From contig NZ_CP192056.1 of the NCBI RefSeq assembly GCF_050942215.1, forward strand, positions 4,588,001-4,652,000: a stretch of DNA of 64,000 nt, read 5' to 3'. Origin of the DNA: Sphaerimonospora sp050942215 (GTDB taxonomy: Bacteria; Actinomycetota; Actinomycetes; Streptosporangiales; Streptosporangiaceae). Shown here one piece after another: positions 52,354-61,383 of the stretch. How positions within the stretch are numbered: position 1 is the stretch's first letter; every line of letters starts with the position of its first letter. Made by a program: the position numbers and the translations under genes. The notes under the pieces were generated by a model. It had not been told where the DNA came from and made no database searches. It worked only from the letters and a program-made list of their open reading frames with translations.

Positions 52354-53402
52354 TCAAGGATCTGCGGACCACGCCGCGGACGGTGCCGCTGCGTCGCCCG
52401 TGGGGTGCGGACGTGCGATACAACCACGTGATCGTGTGTGAGATCACGCTGCGGGACGGGCGGACCGGCACCGGCTTCTCCTGGACGCCGCAGATCGGGG
52501 CGGAGGCCGTACGGGCTCTGCTGGAGAACGACATCAGGGACGCGTTGATCGGTCTCCCGGCCCACCCCGAACTGGTGTGGGACCGGCTCTCCCGGCACCT
52601 GAGCGAGGCCGGGCGCGGCGGCCTGACCACGATCGCGATGGCCGGGGTCGATCTGGCGCTGTGGGACCTGCGCTGCGGGGAGTCCTCCCTGGTGGACGTG
52701 CTCGGGCCGCGCCGCGGGAGCGTCCAGGTGTACGGCAGCGGCGTGAACCTGCACTATTCGCTCGAGGAACTGGCCGGGCAGGCTCGGCGCTGGCACGCCG
52801 CGGGATACCCGGCCGTCAAGATCAAGGTCGGCAGGCCCGAACTCGCCGAGGACGTCGAGCGGGTCGCGGCGGTCCGCGAGATCATCGGCCCGGGCACGCT
52901 GCTGATGATCGACGCCAACCAGCGGTGGGATCTGCACCGGGCCCGCCGCGCCATCGCCGCGCTCGCGCCGTACGACCCGCACTGGATCGAGGAGCCGCTA
53001 CCGGCCGACGACGTCGCCGCCCACGTGGAACTGCGCCGGAGCATCGGCGTGCCGGTCGCGGTCGGCGAGAACGTCTACACCGTGCACGGCTTCCGCGACC
53101 TGCTCACCGCGGGCGCGTGCGACGTGGTCCAGCCCAATGTGGTCAGGGTCGGCGGGATCACCCCGTTCCTGCGCGTAGCCGAGCTGGCGCGGGCCTTCGA
53201 CGTCCCGGTCCACCCTCATCTGCTGACCGAGCTGTCGGGGCAGCTCGCGCTGACGCTGCACCATCCGGCCATGGTCGAGCTGGTCGAGGACGCCTCCTTG
53301 TCCGACCTCGGACTGCTCGCCGAGCCGTACCCGGTGGAGATCAGCGGCGCGGAGCTGCGCTCGGGCGGCCGGGCCGGGCTGGGGCTGACATGGGCGAGTT
53401 GA
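52350..53402 (+). CDS. Enolase superfamily protein (mandelate racemase/muconate lactonizing group)
   Basis: This 350-residue protein has the capping domain and TIM barrel of acid-sugar dehydratases and racemases. Catalytic features are K157-x-K159 (VKIKVG), metal ligands near D188 (IDANQRW), E214 (WIEEPL) and E240 (VGENVYT), and histidines H288/H290 (PVHPHLL). It could dehydrate or isomerise a sugar acid; specificity is not readable. It is distinct from the glucarate dehydratase at 62283. It starts with ATG overlapping a short upstream frame and overlaps the next gene by 13 bases. Confidence 0.88.
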   Translation: MIKDLRTTPRTVPLRRPWGADVRYNHVIVCEITLRDGRTGTGFSWTPQIGAEAVRALLENDIRDALIGLPAHPELVWDRLSRHLSEAGRGGLTTIAMAGVDLALWDLRCGESSLVDVLGPRRGSVQVYGSGVNLHYSLEELAGQARRWHAAGYPAVKIKVGRPELAEDVERVAAVREIIGPGTLLMIDANQRWDLHRARRAIAALAPYDPHWIEEPLPADDVAAHVELRRSIGVPVAVGENVYTVHGFRDLLTAGACDVVQPNVVRVGGITPFLRVAELARAFDVPVHPHLLTELSGQLALTLHHPAMVELVEDASLSDLGLLAEPYPVEISGAELRSGGRAGLGLTWAS

Positions 53403-55396
53403 CCAGGGTCGTGCTCGCGGGCGCGTACGGCCATGGCCGCTCGCACCTGGAGAACCTGCGCGGGCTGGCCGCCCGGGGACTGGTGGAGCTGGCCGGGGTA
53501 TGCGACGTGCGCCCGGTGGAGGCGGAGCGGCTGGACGGCCTCGGCTCTCCCGAGCAGGCGCGCCCCGACGGCCTGGCCGGGCTGATCGAACGCACCGGCG
53601 CGGAGATCACGATCCTGTGCACGCCCATCGACACCCACGACGACCTCGCGGTGACCGCGCTGCGCGCGGGCTCCCACGTGCTGCTGGAGAAGCCACCCGC
53701 GGCATCGCTGGCCGGCTTCGAGCGGATCGCCGCCGCCGCCGAGCTGAGCGGGCTGACGTGCCAGGTCGGCTTCCAGAGTCTCGGCTCCGCCGCGATCCCC
53801 GCGCTGCGCCGGCGGATCGCCTCCGGCGCGCTCGGCGAGATCCGCGGCATCGGCGTGGCGGGCGCGTGGGAGCGGCCGGCCGGCTACTTCACCCGTTCCG
53901 CCTGGGCCGGCCGCCGCCGGTTGAACGGGCGGGCCGTGATGGACGGCGCGCTCACCAACCCGTTCGCGCACGCCACCGCCACCGCGCTCGCGGTCGCCGG
54001 AGTCGAGGAGCGGGGCGCGATCGCCTCGGTCGAGCTCGAGCTGTTCCACGCCAACCCGATCGAGTCGGACGACACGGCAGCGGCCCGGATCCGCCTGACG
54101 GACGGCCAGGTGATCACCGTGGCCGTGTCGCTGTGCGCGACGGGGCGGTCAGAGCCGTACCTGATCGTGCACGGGTCGGCGGGCACGGCCCGGCTGACCT
54201 ACACCACCGACGACCTCGACGGGACGGTCCACCCCCGGGTGAACCTGCTGGAGAACCTGATCGAACACGTCAGGGACGGCGCGGAACCGCTGGTGCCGCT
54301 CCGGCGCACCGGCGCCTTCATGGAGTTCCTCGAGGCGGTGCGGCTGGCGCCCGACCCGCTGCCGATCGCGGCGGAGCACCAGACGATGCACGCCGACCGG
54401 CGTGAGCTCCCCGGCATCAAAGAGCTGACGGACCGAAGCGCCCGGCGGCTGGCCCTCTTCTCTGAGCTGAGCTCGGAGCGGTACGCGCCGTGGGCGACGG
54501 CGCGGCCGTCCGCCTGGCGGCCACCGGCGGCGGGGACGTCCGCGCGGGAACCGCAGGCGGCGGCCACGCGGACGCTGCGGGTGGCCGGGACACCGGTGGC
54601 CTCCTACGTATGGCGGCCCGACCTGCCGGCGACCGACGCGCCGCGACCGTACCTGCATCCGGTGCGGACGCTCGCCGGCGTGGAGGTGACCGAGTTCCGC
54701 CCCGCCGACCACGTCCATCACCTGGGCGCCGGCCTGGCCGTGGCGGACGTCGGCGGGGTGAACTTCTGGGGTGGCAGGACGTTCGTCCGCGACCGGGGCC
54801 CGGTCTGGCTGGGCGACCACGGCCGGCAGCGGCACGACGCCTTCGAGGAGTGCGAGGGCGGGTTCCACGAGGAGCTGACGTGGCTCGGCCCGGACGGCGC
54901 GGCCGTCGCCCGGGAGCGGCGGACCGTGCTGGCCGGGCCCGTGCCGGCGGGCGGCGCGTGGGCGCTGGACTTCGCCTTCACGCTCACCGTGCGCGAGCCC
55001 CTGGAGGTCAGGAGCTCGGCGTGCAAGGGACGGCCGGGCGCCGGGTACGGCGGGTTCTTCTGGCGCGCGCGCAAGGACGCGCAGAACCCGGCCGTGTTCA
55101 CCGCCGAGGCGGAGGGTGAGCGCGACGTCCACGGCAGCCGCTCCCCCTGGCTGGCGCTGGTGTCCGACGCCTGGAGCCTGGTCTTCGTGCAGGCCGGTCC
55201 GGTGGACCCGTGGTTCGTGCGGGTGGCGGAGTACCCCGGCGTGGGTCCCGCGCTGGCCTGGGACCGGCCGCTGCCCGTCGCGGACGCGCTGACCCGCCGC
55301 GTGATCACCATCGTGGCGGACGGGCGGCTCGACCGGGCGGCAGCGGCGCGGCTGGCGCTGTCGGCCGGCACGGCACGCCCCGGGAGCGGCGGGTGA
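53390..55396 (+). CDS. Fusion of a Gfo/Idh/MocA dehydrogenase and a PmoA-like (DUF6807) domain
   Basis: This 668-residue protein has two parts. Residues 1 to about 340 are a Gfo/Idh/MocA oxidoreductase (VVLAGAYGHGRSHLENL, ILCTPIDTHDDLAV, HVLLEKPPAAS). After a Pro/Ala-rich linker, residues about 370-660 form a PmoA-like domain with HPVRTLAGVEVTEFRP, DHVHHLGAGLAVADVGGVNFWGG and a conserved Trp-, Arg- and Gly-rich beta core. The second domain's function is unknown; the family name comes from a methane-oxygenase annotation and does not imply that activity. A single polypeptide suggests that both act on one sugar or glycoside. The ATG at 53390 lies inside the previous gene, so it is translationally coupled. 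Confidence 0.82.
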   Translation: MGELTRVVLAGAYGHGRSHLENLRGLAARGLVELAGVCDVRPVEAERLDGLGSPEQARPDGLAGLIERTGAEITILCTPIDTHDDLAVTALRAGSHVLLEKPPAASLAGFERIAAAAELSGLTCQVGFQSLGSAAIPALRRRIASGALGEIRGIGVAGAWERPAGYFTRSAWAGRRRLNGRAVMDGALTNPFAHATATALAVAGVEERGAIASVELELFHANPIESDDTAAARIRLTDGQVITVAVSLCATGRSEPYLIVHGSAGTARLTYTTDDLDGTVHPRVNLLENLIEHVRDGAEPLVPLRRTGAFMEFLEAVRLAPDPLPIAAEHQTMHADRRELPGIKELTDRSARRLALFSELSSERYAPWATARPSAWRPPAAGTSAREPQAAATRTLRVAGTPVASYVWRPDLPATDAPRPYLHPVRTLAGVEVTEFRPADHVHHLGAGLAVADVGGVNFWGGRTFVRDRGPVWLGDHGRQRHDAFEECEGGFHEELTWLGPDGAAVARERRTVLAGPVPAGGAWALDFAFTLTVREPLEVRSSACKGRPGAGYGGFFWRARKDAQNPAVFTAEAEGERDVHGSRSPWLALVSDAWSLVFVQAGPVDPWFVRVAEYPGVGPALAWDRPLPVADALTRRVITIVADGRLDRAAAARLALSAGTARPGSGG

Positions 55397-55419
55397 CCGC
55401 TACCGAAGGCCGGCCGGGG

Positions 55420-56514
55420 TCAGTCGCGGGTCAGCCTCCGTGCCATGACGTCACCGGCCTCGATCAGCCATTTCGCCGGGTCGTTCAGCGCGGCGTCGAC
55501 CGACCCGGCGATGTCGGCCAGCGAGACCGCCTCCGACACCGTCCCGGGCACCGCACCCGTCACCTGACCGGCGACGACGCCGACCCGCACCGCCGCGTCC
55601 CCGGCCTGGTCCAGCAGTGAGCCGACGACCTTGCCGGTCAGCGAGGTCTCGTCGAAACGTCCCTCACCGGTGATGACGACATCGGCGCCGGCGAGCGCTT
55701 CCGGCAGCCCGACCAGCGCGGCGATCGTCCGGGCGCCCGGCATGATCCGGGCCCCCCACAGGGTGGCCAGGCCGTAGGAGGTGCCGCCGGCGGCACCCGC
55801 CCCCGGCTGGCCGGGATCTCCGCCGACCACCTCGGCGAGCCGTCGCAGCGCCCGGTCCAGCAGGTCGACCTCGTCCGGCCGCGCGCCCTTCTGCGGGCCG
55901 TACGTCGCCGCCGCCCCGGCCGGCCCGGCCAGCGGCGCCGTCACGTCCACCAGCAGCCGCGTCCCGCCGGGGGGCGGCGGGAGCAGGTCGCCGGTGTCGA
56001 TGCGGGCCAGATCGACGAGCGCCGCACCGCCGAGCCGTAGATCGCGCCCGCGTCCGTCGAGCAGGCGCAGGCCCAGCGCGCGCAGGGCGCCCGTACCGCC
56101 GTCGGTCGAGGCCGATCCGCCCAATCCGACGATCAGGCGGGAGGCGCCCGCGTCGAGAGCCGCGCGCATGACCACCCCGAGCCCGTAGGTGTGGGCGCCG
56201 AGCGGATCCGGGCGGCGCATGAGCGGCAGTCCGCTCGACTGGGCCAGTTCGAGTACGGCCGACCCGTCGGGCAGCAGCGACCACGCGGCGGAGACCGGCC
56301 GGCCGTCCGGCCCCGGCGCCGTCACCGTCCTGCGTTCGCCCTCCGGCCGTGCGGCCGCGAACGCGTCGATGACCCCCTCGCCGCCGTCGGCGAGGGGAAG
56401 CAGCCGCACCTCGTCGGCGGGCCGCCGGGCGAGCCAGCCCTGCGCGAGCGCGCGCGCGGCGTCACCGGCCGCCAGGCTGCCCTTGAACGAGTCCGGTGCT
56501 ATGACGACCCGCAT
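55420..56514 (-). CDS. Glycerate 2-kinase
   Basis: This 364-residue GlxK/GarK-type kinase phosphorylates D-glycerate to 2-phosphoglycerate for entry into glycolysis. The start MRVVIAPDSFKGSLAAGDAA, LPLADGGEGVIDAF, GLGGSASTDGGTGALRALG and the end-region GEGRFDETSLTGKVV are diagnostic. It is the last gene of a minus-strand operon and overlaps the TIM-barrel gene by 16 bases. Its presence shows that the pathway encoded by this operon probably produces glycerate (or tartronate semialdehyde reduced to it). Confidence 0.93.
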   Translation of the reverse strand: MRVVIAPDSFKGSLAAGDAARALAQGWLARRPADEVRLLPLADGGEGVIDAFAAARPEGERRTVTAPGPDGRPVSAAWSLLPDGSAVLELAQSSGLPLMRRPDPLGAHTYGLGVVMRAALDAGASRLIVGLGGSASTDGGTGALRALGLRLLDGRGRDLRLGGAALVDLARIDTGDLLPPPPGGTRLLVDVTAPLAGPAGAAATYGPQKGARPDEVDLLDRALRRLAEVVGGDPGQPGAGAAGGTSYGLATLWGARIMPGARTIAALVGLPEALAGADVVITGEGRFDETSLTGKVVGSLLDQAGDAAVRVGVVAGQVTGAVPGTVSEAVSLADIAGSVDAALNDPAKWLIEAGDVMARRLTRD

Positions 56515-57380
56515 CCACCCTCCAGCACCAACCGAATGTAGCGCTCCTTCATGGTGGCCAGCACCTCGTCGAGGTCGGCCGCCCACACCTCCGCGTTGAA
56601 GATCTCGACCTCGACGTCGCCGGTGTACCCGGCCTGCGCGACCGCCCGGCTGAACGGCGGAAAATCGATGTGTCCGTCGCCCATCATGCCGCGGCCGAGC
56701 AGCACGTCGGCCGGGAGCGGGGTGAGGAAGTCGCACACCTGGAAGGCCGCGATGCGTGCGCCCGCCCGCGCGATCTGCGTCCACACCTCGGGGTCCCACC
56801 AGACATGGAACGTGTCGACGACGACCCCGACCTGCTCGACCGGGAACCGCTCGGCGATGTCGAGCGCCTGCTTCAGGGTCGACAGGACGGCCCGATCCGC
56901 GCAGTACATCGGATGCAGCGGTTCCAGGGCCAGGCGCACCCCCCGCTCCGCGGCGTACGGCACCAGCCCGGCCACCGCGTCGGCCACCCGCTGCCGCGCG
57001 CCGGGCAGATCACGGGAGCCGGCGGGCAGCCCGCCCACGACCATGACCAGGCAGTCCGTGCCGAGGGCGACCGCCTCGTCCACGGCACGCCGGTTGTCGT
57101 CCAGGGCGGCGCGGCCCGCTTCACCGGTCTCGGTGAGGAAGCCGCCGCGGCACAGCGACGACACGCGGATACCGGCGTCAGCGACGATCTTCGCCGCGGC
57201 CCGCACTCCGGCCTCGGCCACCGGCCCGCGCCACAGCCCGATCGCCGGGATGCCGGCCCGCACGCATCCCTCGACGGCCTCCCGGACCGACCAGGGTTTG
57301 GTGGTCATCTGGTTGAGCGACAGCCGCGCCAGGCGCGGGTCCGGCACGCCGGTGTCGATCCCCTGCGGCCGGGCCATCAT
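56499..57380 (-). CDS. Xylose-isomerase-like TIM-barrel protein
   Basis: This 293-residue protein belongs to the AP-endonuclease-2/sugar phosphate isomerase-epimerase superfamily. Metal-ligand regions are visible: LALEPLHPMY, VVVDTFHVWWDP, GDGHIDF and DVEVEIFN. Members are isomerases, epimerases or, as recently shown for some 3-keto-glycoside enzymes, lyases. The ATG at 57380 overlaps the DUF993 stop (ATGA). With the dehydrogenase and the DUF993 protein it should act in one pathway; the reaction is not known. Confidence 0.87.
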   Translation of the reverse strand: MMARPQGIDTGVPDPRLARLSLNQMTTKPWSVREAVEGCVRAGIPAIGLWRGPVAEAGVRAAAKIVADAGIRVSSLCRGGFLTETGEAGRAALDDNRRAVDEAVALGTDCLVMVVGGLPAGSRDLPGARQRVADAVAGLVPYAAERGVRLALEPLHPMYCADRAVLSTLKQALDIAERFPVEQVGVVVDTFHVWWDPEVWTQIARAGARIAAFQVCDFLTPLPADVLLGRGMMGDGHIDFPPFSRAVAQAGYTGDVEVEIFNAEVWAADLDEVLATMKERYIRLVLEGGCGSS

Positions 57381-58540
57381 GCGATCACCCCGGCGACCCA
57401 CAGGTACCGCGTCATGCGCGCGGCCGCCAGATCGGGGTCGAGCAGCAGGCCGGCGGCATCGGCGAGGCGGAACGTCCGCACCAGATGCGGAACGCCGCGC
57501 CCGCTGTGCAGGCCGCCGACCATGGTGAACCCGGGCTGTAGACCGTTGAGCCAGGAGAGGAACGCGATGCCCGTCTTGTAGTACTGAGTCGGCGGGGCGA
57601 AGACATGCCGCGACAGCGGGACGGTGGGGTCCAGGATCTCCCGGAACCCGGCCTCGTCGTCCGCGTCGAGCCGCCGCAGCGCCGCCGAAGCGGCCGGTGC
57701 GATGGCCGCGAAGGCGCCGAGCAGCGCGTGGCTGAAGTGCCTGCCGTCGCCCTGGATGAGCCGGGGGTAGTTGTAGTCGTCGCCGGTGTAGACGCGCACC
57801 GTCGGCGGCAGCAGCTCACGCAGCCCGGCCTCCCGGTCCGCGTCGAGCAGCGACACCTTCACCCCGTCGATGACGTCGGCGTGGGTGCGGACCAGCGAAA
57901 CGAACGTCTTCGTCGCCGCGTCGAGGTCGCGCGAGCCCCAGTAGCCCGCGAGCGCCGGGTCGAACATGTCGCCGAGCCAGTGCAGCAGGACCGGCGCGCC
58001 GGTCTGGGACAGGACCCTGTCGTAGACGTGCAGGTAGTCGTCGGGCCCGGTGGCCAGGGCCGCGAGCTGCCTGCTCGCCATGACGACCGCGGTGGCTCCG
58101 CAGTCCTGGACGAAGGCGACCTGCTCGATGTACGCGGCGACGACCTCGTCGAGGTCGCGCAGCACGGCGGGGGCCTGATCGGTCGCAGCGCCGGCGACGA
58201 CGCGCCCGCCGCAGGCCGCCGCCTCGCCGGCACTGCGCCGGATCAGCTCCCGGGTGGCGGCCCAGTCGAGCCCCATTCCGCGCTGAGCGGTGTCCATCGC
58301 CTCGGCGACCCCGAGCCCCCAGGACCAGAGGTCGCGCCGCACCGCCATGGTGGCGTCCCAGTCCAGCAGCGCGGGCCGGCCGGGGGCGTTGTCGGCGTAC
58401 GGATCGGCCACCACGTGCGCGGCGGCGTACGCGATCCTGCTGGTCAGGGACGTGGCCGGGCGTCGCCAGGCGGCCGGCTCCCGCAGCGTCAGCCGCTCGA
58501 CCGTGCCGTCCGCGCCGGGCAGGGAGATCGTCGCGGTCAC
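57377..58540 (-). CDS. DUF993 family protein (dihydrodipicolinate synthase-like aldolase fold)
   Basis: This 387-residue protein matches DUF993, annotated as a distant relative of class I Schiff-base aldolases such as dihydrodipicolinate synthase. Recognisable parts are RIAYAAAHVVADPY, LDWDATMAVRRDLW, VLLHWLGDMFDPAL, DGVKVSLLDADREAGL with the candidate Schiff-base lysine, and VYTGDDYNYPRLI. No biochemical role is firmly assigned. The GTG at 58540 overlaps the dehydrogenase stop (GTGA). A retro-aldol step releasing a three-carbon acid or aldehyde would fit the glycerate kinase in the same operon. Confidence 0.87.
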   Translation of the reverse strand: MTATISLPGADGTVERLTLREPAAWRRPATSLTSRIAYAAAHVVADPYADNAPGRPALLDWDATMAVRRDLWSWGLGVAEAMDTAQRGMGLDWAATRELIRRSAGEAAACGGRVVAGAATDQAPAVLRDLDEVVAAYIEQVAFVQDCGATAVVMASRQLAALATGPDDYLHVYDRVLSQTGAPVLLHWLGDMFDPALAGYWGSRDLDAATKTFVSLVRTHADVIDGVKVSLLDADREAGLRELLPPTVRVYTGDDYNYPRLIQGDGRHFSHALLGAFAAIAPAASAALRRLDADDEAGFREILDPTVPLSRHVFAPPTQYYKTGIAFLSWLNGLQPGFTMVGGLHSGRGVPHLVRTFRLADAAGLLLDPDLAAARMTRYLWVAGVIA

Positions 58541-59688
58541 AGCGCGATCTCCTCGATCTCGACCCGCCGGCCCTCGCGGGCCGACCGCAGACCGGCCTCG
58601 GCGAGCTGCACGCCGCGCGCGCCGGACAGGAAATCCCACGGGAAGGGCTCGTCGTCGACGACGTGACGCAGGAACGCCTCCCACTGGGCCTTGAAGCCGT
58701 TGTCGAAAACCTCGTTGTCCGGGACCTCCTGCCACCGCGACCGGAAGCTCTCGGCGACCGGCAGGTCAGGATTCCACACCGGCATCGGCGTCGTACCACG
58801 GTGCTGGACGCGGCAGCCGCGCAGCCCTGCGACGGCGCTGCCGTGCGTGCCGTCGACCTGGAACTCGACCAGCTCGTCGCGGTACACCCGTACGGTCCAG
58901 GAGGAGTTGATCTGCGCGACGACGCCGCCGGCCAGTTCGAAGATCGCGTACGCGGCGTCGTCTGCGGTGGCGCGGTAGGCCCGGCCGTTCTCGTCCACCC
59001 GCTCGGAGATGTGGGTCGCGACGTGCGCGGTCACGGCCGTCACCGGGGCGAAGAGCTGCTCCAGGACGTAGTGCCAGTGCGGGAACATGTCGATGACGAT
59101 GCCGCCGCCGTCCTCGGCGCGGTAGTTCCAGCTCGGCCGCTGGGCCGTCTGCCAGTCGCCCTCGAAGACCCAGTAGCCGAACTCGCCGCGTACCGACAGG
59201 ATCCGGCCGAAGAACCCGCCGTCGACCAGCCGCTTGAGCTTGCGCAGGCCGGGGAGGAACAGCTTGTCCTGCACCACCCCGTTCTTGACCCCCTTGGCCG
59301 CGGCGAGCCGGGCGAGTTCCAGAGCGCCGGCCACCCCCTCTGCCAGGGGCTTCTCCGTGTAGACGTGCTTTCCGGCGCCGATCGCCGCTCTGATCGCCCG
59401 CTCACGCTCGGAGGTCACCTGGGCGTCGAAGTAGATCTGGTTGGACTCGTCGGCGAGCGCGGCCTCCAGATCCGTCGTGTACGACGTCAGCCCGTGGCGG
59501 GCCGCGATCTCGGCGAGCTTGGCCTCGTTGCGGCCGACCAGGGTCAACTCCGGCCAGATGCGGCTGCCGTCGCGGGCGGGCAGGCCGCCCTGCTCGCGGA
59601 TGGCGAGCAGGGACCGGACGAGGTGCTGCCGATACCCCATCCGTCCGGTCACGCCGTTGAGTACGATCCCGATTAACGTGCGCTGCAC
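58537..59688 (-). CDS. Gfo/Idh/MocA family dehydrogenase (first gene of the DUF993 operon)
   Basis: This 383-residue oxidoreductase starts IGIVLNGVTGRMGYRQHLVRSLL and has the YTEKPLAEG catalytic-lysine motif and the substrate-domain sequence GGGIVIDMFPHWHYVLEQL. It should oxidise a hydroxyl of a sugar or glycoside. The GTG at 59688 has AAGGA upstream. It heads the four-gene minus-strand operon and is divergent from a LacI gene, with a perfect 16-base palindrome between them. Confidence 0.88.
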   Translation of the reverse strand: MQRTLIGIVLNGVTGRMGYRQHLVRSLLAIREQGGLPARDGSRIWPELTLVGRNEAKLAEIAARHGLTSYTTDLEAALADESNQIYFDAQVTSERERAIRAAIGAGKHVYTEKPLAEGVAGALELARLAAAKGVKNGVVQDKLFLPGLRKLKRLVDGGFFGRILSVRGEFGYWVFEGDWQTAQRPSWNYRAEDGGGIVIDMFPHWHYVLEQLFAPVTAVTAHVATHISERVDENGRAYRATADDAAYAIFELAGGVVAQINSSWTVRVYRDELVEFQVDGTHGSAVAGLRGCRVQHRGTTPMPVWNPDLPVAESFRSRWQEVPDNEVFDNGFKAQWEAFLRHVVDDEPFPWDFLSGARGVQLAEAGLRSAREGRRVEIEEIAL

Positions 59689-60042
59689 CGTGTGTCCTTC
59701 CAGTTCTGGCGGTCGTTCAGAAGTCGTCGTAGGACCGAGCGGAGTGCGGACGACGCCCGTCGCCCGGGTGGTCTTCGATTCGGACACCGTCGGCGCGGCC
59801 ACGACCCTCCGTTCTCCCCCGGCGATTCCTGGCTCTGGGTCGCGTTTCGAGGGTCATGTCCTGCCGCACCGGGAAAGCGTCTTTTCAACCCTTCCTTGCC
59901 GCCGGGTAGGCGCGTACCATGAGCGAGCCGGGCCCCCGCCGGTGGATGAGCCCAGTTCTGAACGCGGTTTCTGAAAGCGCTTTCAGGGGCGTACGATAAC
60001 CATGCCTAAATGGCCGGGTCAAGCACTGCGCGGGGAGAGCGG
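59689..60042. other. Divergent spacer with LacI operator
   Basis: This 354-base stretch between the dehydrogenase and the LacI gene has no supported gene. It contains the palindrome at 59971-59986 and a partial match GAACGCGGTTTC just before it (59960-59971). The dehydrogenase promoter should lie on the left side; I see no consensus hexamers there. Confidence 0.5.
59971..59986. promoter_or_regulatory. LacI-family operator
   Basis: CTGAAAGCGCTTTCAG is a perfect 16-base palindrome with the central CG typical of LacI-family sites, 57 bases before the LacI ATG. It should serve the adjacent LacI regulator and may control both divergent transcripts. Confidence 0.75.
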
Positions 60043-61071
60043 ATGCAGGCACGCAGGCACGTGACGCTGGAGGATGTGGCGAGAGCCGCCGACGTCTCGC
60101 TCGCCACGGCGTCCCGGGCGCTCAACGGAATGCGGGTGACGCCGCACCTGCGCGAGCGGGTGCTGCTCGCGGCCGAACGGCTCGCCTACACGCCGAACGC
60201 GCACGCGCGCGCTCTCGCCGGCGGCGCCCACCGCACCGTGGGCGTCGTCTGCCACGACGTCAGCGACCCTTACTTCGCCGCGATCGCCGGCGGTGTCATG
60301 CGGGTCGCCGCGGACAACGACCTGCTGGTGATGCTCGCCAGCACGTTCAGCGACCCCGAGCGCGAGATCGCGTACGTGTCGATGCTGCGCGCCGAGCGGG
60401 CCCACGCCATCCTGCTCATCGGCTCGGGGTTCGAGGACCTTCACTGGGAGCGGGCGCTCGAGGCCGAGTTGAAGCCCTACCTCGACGGCCGGGGCCGGGT
60501 GGCGGTGATCAGCAGACATCGCAGCCTGCGGGTCGACACGGTGCTGCCGGAGAACCGGGCCGGGGCCGCCGCCATGGCGCGGGCGATGCTGGAGATGGGC
60601 CACCGCCGGTTCGCCGTCCTGACCGGACCTCCCGTGCTGACCACGGTCGCCGACCGGCTCGGCGGCTTCCGCGCCGAACTCCGCAAGGCCGGGGTGAGGC
60701 TGGCGGCGGCCGACATCGTGGAGGGCCCCTTCACCCGCGACGGCGGGTATGCGGCGATGACCCGGCTGCTGGACCAGGGGACCCGGGCCACCTGTGTGTT
60801 CGCCGTGGCCGACGTGATGGCCATCGGCGCCTGCGCCGCCGTACGCGACCGCGGTCTGTCCGTGCCCAACGACGTGTCCATCGCCGGGTTCGACGACATC
60901 CCGATCGTCCGCGACCTCACGCCGCCGCTGACCACGGTGGCGCTGCCGTTGCAGCAGCTTGGCGAGCGTGCCCTGGAACTCGCGCTCACCGAAAACCCCG
61001 AGCGTCGCCGCCGCGTCCTCCGGATGGGCGGCGAGGTGGTCGTCCGGGCCAGCACGGCGAAGCTCGCCTGA
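60043..61071 (+). CDS. LacI family regulator (sugar-acid island)
   Basis: This 342-residue repressor has the helix-turn-helix VTLEDVARAADVSLATASRALNG at about 6-28 and an effector domain with GVVCHDVSDPYFAAIAGGV and DDIPIVRDLTPPLTTV. The ATG at 60043 has GGGGAGAGCG upstream. It lies between the DUF993 operon (divergent) and the kdgD-gudD genes (same strand), and could control either. Its own upstream palindrome points to autoregulation and control of the DUF993 operon. Confidence 0.92.
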   Translation: MQARRHVTLEDVARAADVSLATASRALNGMRVTPHLRERVLLAAERLAYTPNAHARALAGGAHRTVGVVCHDVSDPYFAAIAGGVMRVAADNDLLVMLASTFSDPEREIAYVSMLRAERAHAILLIGSGFEDLHWERALEAELKPYLDGRGRVAVISRHRSLRVDTVLPENRAGAAAMARAMLEMGHRRFAVLTGPPVLTTVADRLGGFRAELRKAGVRLAAADIVEGPFTRDGGYAAMTRLLDQGTRATCVFAVADVMAIGACAAVRDRGLSVPNDVSIAGFDDIPIVRDLTPPLTTVALPLQQLGERALELALTENPERRRRVLRMGGEVVVRASTAKLA

Positions 61072-61124
61072 CCTCCCCCGATCTCCCCCGGTCTCGCCTG
61101 ATCTCGTCTGATCTCGTCTGAACG
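61069..61124. repeat. 10-base tandem repeat after the LacI stop codon
   Basis: Starting at the TGA of the LacI gene, the sequence repeats (A/G)TCTC(C/G)... with a 10-base period; ATCTCGTCTG occurs twice exactly at 61101-61110 and 61111-61120. It is the third case in this window of a tandem repeat starting at a stop codon. Confidence 0.6.
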
Positions 61125-61383
61125 CGGGCCCGGCGGACACCGCGAGCCCGGCGGACCGGGGGCGGGCTCGGCACGCTCACGGGCGTCCCGTCCCTCGGTC
61201 GCCCGCGCATTCCGCCCGTACGGCTCCGCGGAGACCTTGACACCTGTCGCCCCGAGTTCTTACAGTTGCGGCAGTTGTTCATACTTCTGACTACTGTTCA
61301 CGTATGTGAATCGTCGGATCCGTCGGTCCCACCGTCCGGGTTTCGCCTGCGCGGCCCGGAGGGGGTTGGGGAGTGAGTAGATA
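61125..61383. promoter_or_regulatory. Promoter region of kdgD-gudD
   Basis: No gene is seen here. An AT-rich patch (61258-61312) contains TTCACgtatGTGAA at 61297-61310, a palindrome with 5-base arms that is a candidate operator, 74 to 87 bases before the kdgD ATG. Confidence 0.45.

Noticed and set aside
53390..55396. PmoA-like domain considered as evidence of methane oxidation
   Set aside because: No pmoB or pmoC, no metal-site context and a sugar-gene neighbourhood; the family name is a legacy annotation.
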